Of a stretch of 7,589 bases of DNA, positions 6,477-7,589 are shown in pieces. The stretch's first letter is position 1. The number at the start of each line of letters is the position of its first letter. A program made the translations under genes and the position numbers. Below the pieces are notes generated by a model, which ran no database searches, was not told where the DNA came from, and was given only the letters and a program-made list of their open reading frames with translations. Origin of the DNA: an uncultured Chromatiaceae bacterium (lineage in GTDB: Bacteria; Pseudomonadota; Gammaproteobacteria; Enterobacterales; Alteromonadaceae); contig CAMLSF010000170.1 of the NCBI GenBank assembly GCA_946482615.1, positions 1 to 7,589 of the forward strand, written 5' to 3'.

Positions 6477-7361
6477 TTAGATTGATTTGTGAATAGCTAT
6501 GGTTTTGGCCTGCTGATTATTGGTCAGTTTTCCTGCCTGATAATCACGGATCGCCTGTTCAATTTCCGCTGGAGTGTTCATCACAAAAGGACCGTATTGC
6601 ACCACGGGCTCTTTGATAGGTTTAGCCGCCAGCAGAATAAAACGCGCTTTTTCTTTGGCTGAAACCGTTACGCTATCACCTTCAGTTAATACTGCGCCGT
6701 GATGATTCGCCACCCGTAAGCCTTCAACAAATACCTCTCCTTCAAAAGGATACAGATAAGCGTTATGGCCGGCAGTGACCGGCAAGGTCAGACTTTGTCC
6801 GGCTTCTAACTGCACATCCAGATACAAAGGTTCAGTCGACAGGCCAAAAATTGGACCCCGTATTGTTTTACCATTGACCTGAGTTTCGCCCGCTATCACT
6901 TTGACAAAACTCTGGGCTGTTAACTGTTCTACTGGTATATCTGCGGCCGGAATATCAACATAAGCGGCTTCTTTCATTTTTTCTGCTGCTGGTAAATTAA
7001 TCCACAGCTGAAAACCACGCATCAGGCCAGATTCCTGTTGCGGCATTTCGGAGTGAATAATGCCACGGCCTGCCGTCATCCACTGCACACCACCACTGGT
7101 CAAATGGCCTTTATTGCCCAAATGATCTTCGTGCAACATATGGCCATCCAGCATATAAGTCACAGTTTCAAAACCACGATGCGGGTGGGCAGGGAAACCG
7201 GCAATATAGTCGTCGGCTTTGTCGGAGCCAAAAGCGTCCAGCATTAAAAATGGGTCCAGACGCACGCCCTGGCTTTGGCCCAGGCTACGTTTAATTTTTA
7301 CGCCAGCGCCGTCAGAGGCCAGCATGGCGGGGATCAATTGTTTTAAAGTACGGGCTGTCAT
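6477..7361 (-). CDS. Pirin family cupin protein
   Basis: This 294-residue protein has the two-cupin pirin fold (human pirin is 290 residues). The N-terminal cupin shows the family signature: FLMLDAFG (38-45), FPAHPHRGFETVTYMLDG (56-73), HEDHLGNKGHL (77-87), then GGVQWMTAGRGIIHSEMP (90-107). His59, His61, His103 and Glu105 are the expected ligands of the single metal. The C-terminal cupin is marked by LPVTAGHNAYLYPFEGEV and lacks an obvious metal set, as is usual. Several bacterial pirins oxidise quercetin and some bind metabolic enzymes, so the substrate here is not predictable. It is probably cytoplasmic; no signal peptide is seen. AGGTGA (7369-7374) lies 7 nt before the ATG. The gene ends TAA TGA in frame and is followed by two hairpins. 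It is probably transcribed alone, with some readthrough into mtnN possible. Confidence 0.95.
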   Translation of the reverse strand: MTARTLKQLIPAMLASDGAGVKIKRSLGQSQGVRLDPFLMLDAFGSDKADDYIAGFPAHPHRGFETVTYMLDGHMLHEDHLGNKGHLTSGGVQWMTAGRGIIHSEMPQQESGLMRGFQLWINLPAAEKMKEAAYVDIPAADIPVEQLTAQSFVKVIAGETQVNGKTIRGPIFGLSTEPLYLDVQLEAGQSLTLPVTAGHNAYLYPFEGEVFVEGLRVANHHGAVLTEGDSVTVSAKEKARFILLAAKPIKEPVVQYGPFVMNTPAEIEQAIRDYQAGKLTNNQQAKTIAIHKSI

Positions 7362-7373
7362 CTTTATTTCACC

Positions 7374-7401
7374 TAATAGGAGTTGCTTGATAATCCTATT
7401 A
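7374..7401. promoter_or_regulatory. Perfect 8-bp inverted repeat upstream of pirin (candidate operator)
   Basis: TAATAGGA (7374-7381) and TCCTATTA (7394-7401) are exact reverse complements separated by 12 nt. The repeat touches the pirin ribosome site at 7369-7374 and overlaps the best -10-like hexamers. It could bind a dimeric repressor or form a hairpin in the leader that affects translation. No regulator gene is in the window. Confidence 0.45.
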
Positions 7402-7424
7402 AAACAGCTCTGTTATCGAAGCAA
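7396..7424 (-). promoter_or_regulatory. Candidate pirin promoter
   Basis: On the minus strand TTGCTT (7419-7424) is followed after 17 nt by TAATAG (7396-7401), or after 15 nt by the better -10 match TTTAAT (7398-7403). Either -10 overlaps one arm of the 8-bp inverted repeat. The hexamers are only moderate matches. Confidence 0.35.
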
Positions 7425-7468
7425 TAGCGGATTGTTTTGTATGCATCATTCGAAAAATTTGAATGTTT

Positions 7469-7589
7469 CCCCGTCGTCCTTGAAGCTGCAGCTTTGTTGG
7501 CTGCGCTCTCTCACCCCAGTCGCATAGACAACTATGCTCCTGGGGATTCGATCTCTTGCCGTCGCGCTGCAACATCAATGACTTAGGGG
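7469..7589. repeat. ERIC-like (enterobacterial repetitive intergenic consensus) element
   Basis: The 121 bp up to the window edge follow the ERIC consensus as I remember it: CCCGTC, CTTGAAGCTGCA, GTTGGCTGC, CTCACCCCAGT, GCTCCTGGGGATTC, CTTGCCGTC, CTGCAAC, TTAGGG in the right order and spacing. The centre is a strong palindrome: CCCCAG, TC, GCATAG, ACAA, CTATGC, TC, CTGGGG (7514-7545). The outer 24 bases (7469-7492 and 7566-7589) are inverted repeats agreeing at 18 positions. ERIC elements are non-coding, MITE-like and lie between genes; this one lies upstream of pirin. The last base or two may fall outside the window. Confidence 0.85.

Noticed and set aside
7219..7527. A 102-residue plus-strand reading frame from inside pirin into the ERIC-like repeat
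   Set aside because: It is antisense to the pirin N-terminus, crosses the promoter region, and ends inside a non-coding palindromic repeat.

Overview
The window looks like chromosome from a gammaproteobacterium of the Shewanella/Alteromonas/Rheinheimera type. The genus is a guess. It rests on an ERIC-type repeat at the right edge, on an mtnN gene directly followed by a CbiB-family gene (an order I recall from Vibrio and Shewanella relatives), and on a large periplasmic-propeller c-di-GMP sensor. All four protein genes lie on the minus strand, so the window reads from right to left. I found no RNA genes, CRISPR array, transposase or phage gene.

Right to left: an ERIC-like palindromic element (7469-7589) lies upstream of a pirin gene (6477-7361). 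A promoter-like pair and an 8-bp inverted repeat sit between them. Downstream of pirin is a 146-nt gap with a GC-rich REP-like hairpin and a perfect 15-bp hairpin with a U-rich tail. That second hairpin ends only 17 nt before the mtnN start codon, so it is both the pirin terminator and part of the mtnN leader or its entry point.

mtnN (5617-6330) encodes MTA/SAH nucleosidase with its catalytic residues intact. Its stop codon abuts the ATG of a 319-residue CbiB/CobD-superfamily membrane protein (4657-5616), so the pair is probably translationally coupled. The membrane protein lacks the motif that marks classical adenosylcobinamide-phosphate synthases, so its activity is uncertain.

A 195-nt gap follows, holding a 73-bp MITE-like element whose inverted ends resemble those of ERIC. 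Then comes the largest gene (1-4461), open to the left edge and lacking only its last few residues. It encodes a signal peptide, a long periplasmic beta-propeller of Reg_prop-type repeats, a Y_Y_Y domain, one membrane helix, two PAS domains, a GGDEF domain and an EAL domain. Both output domains keep their catalytic motifs, so it should be a bifunctional c-di-GMP enzyme reading a periplasmic signal. It reads from a TTG start and has no in-frame stop anywhere in the window.

The main points of interest are the propeller-to-c-di-GMP sensor, the degenerate CbiB protein tied to mtnN, the hairpin at the mtnN start, and the two related non-coding repeats.
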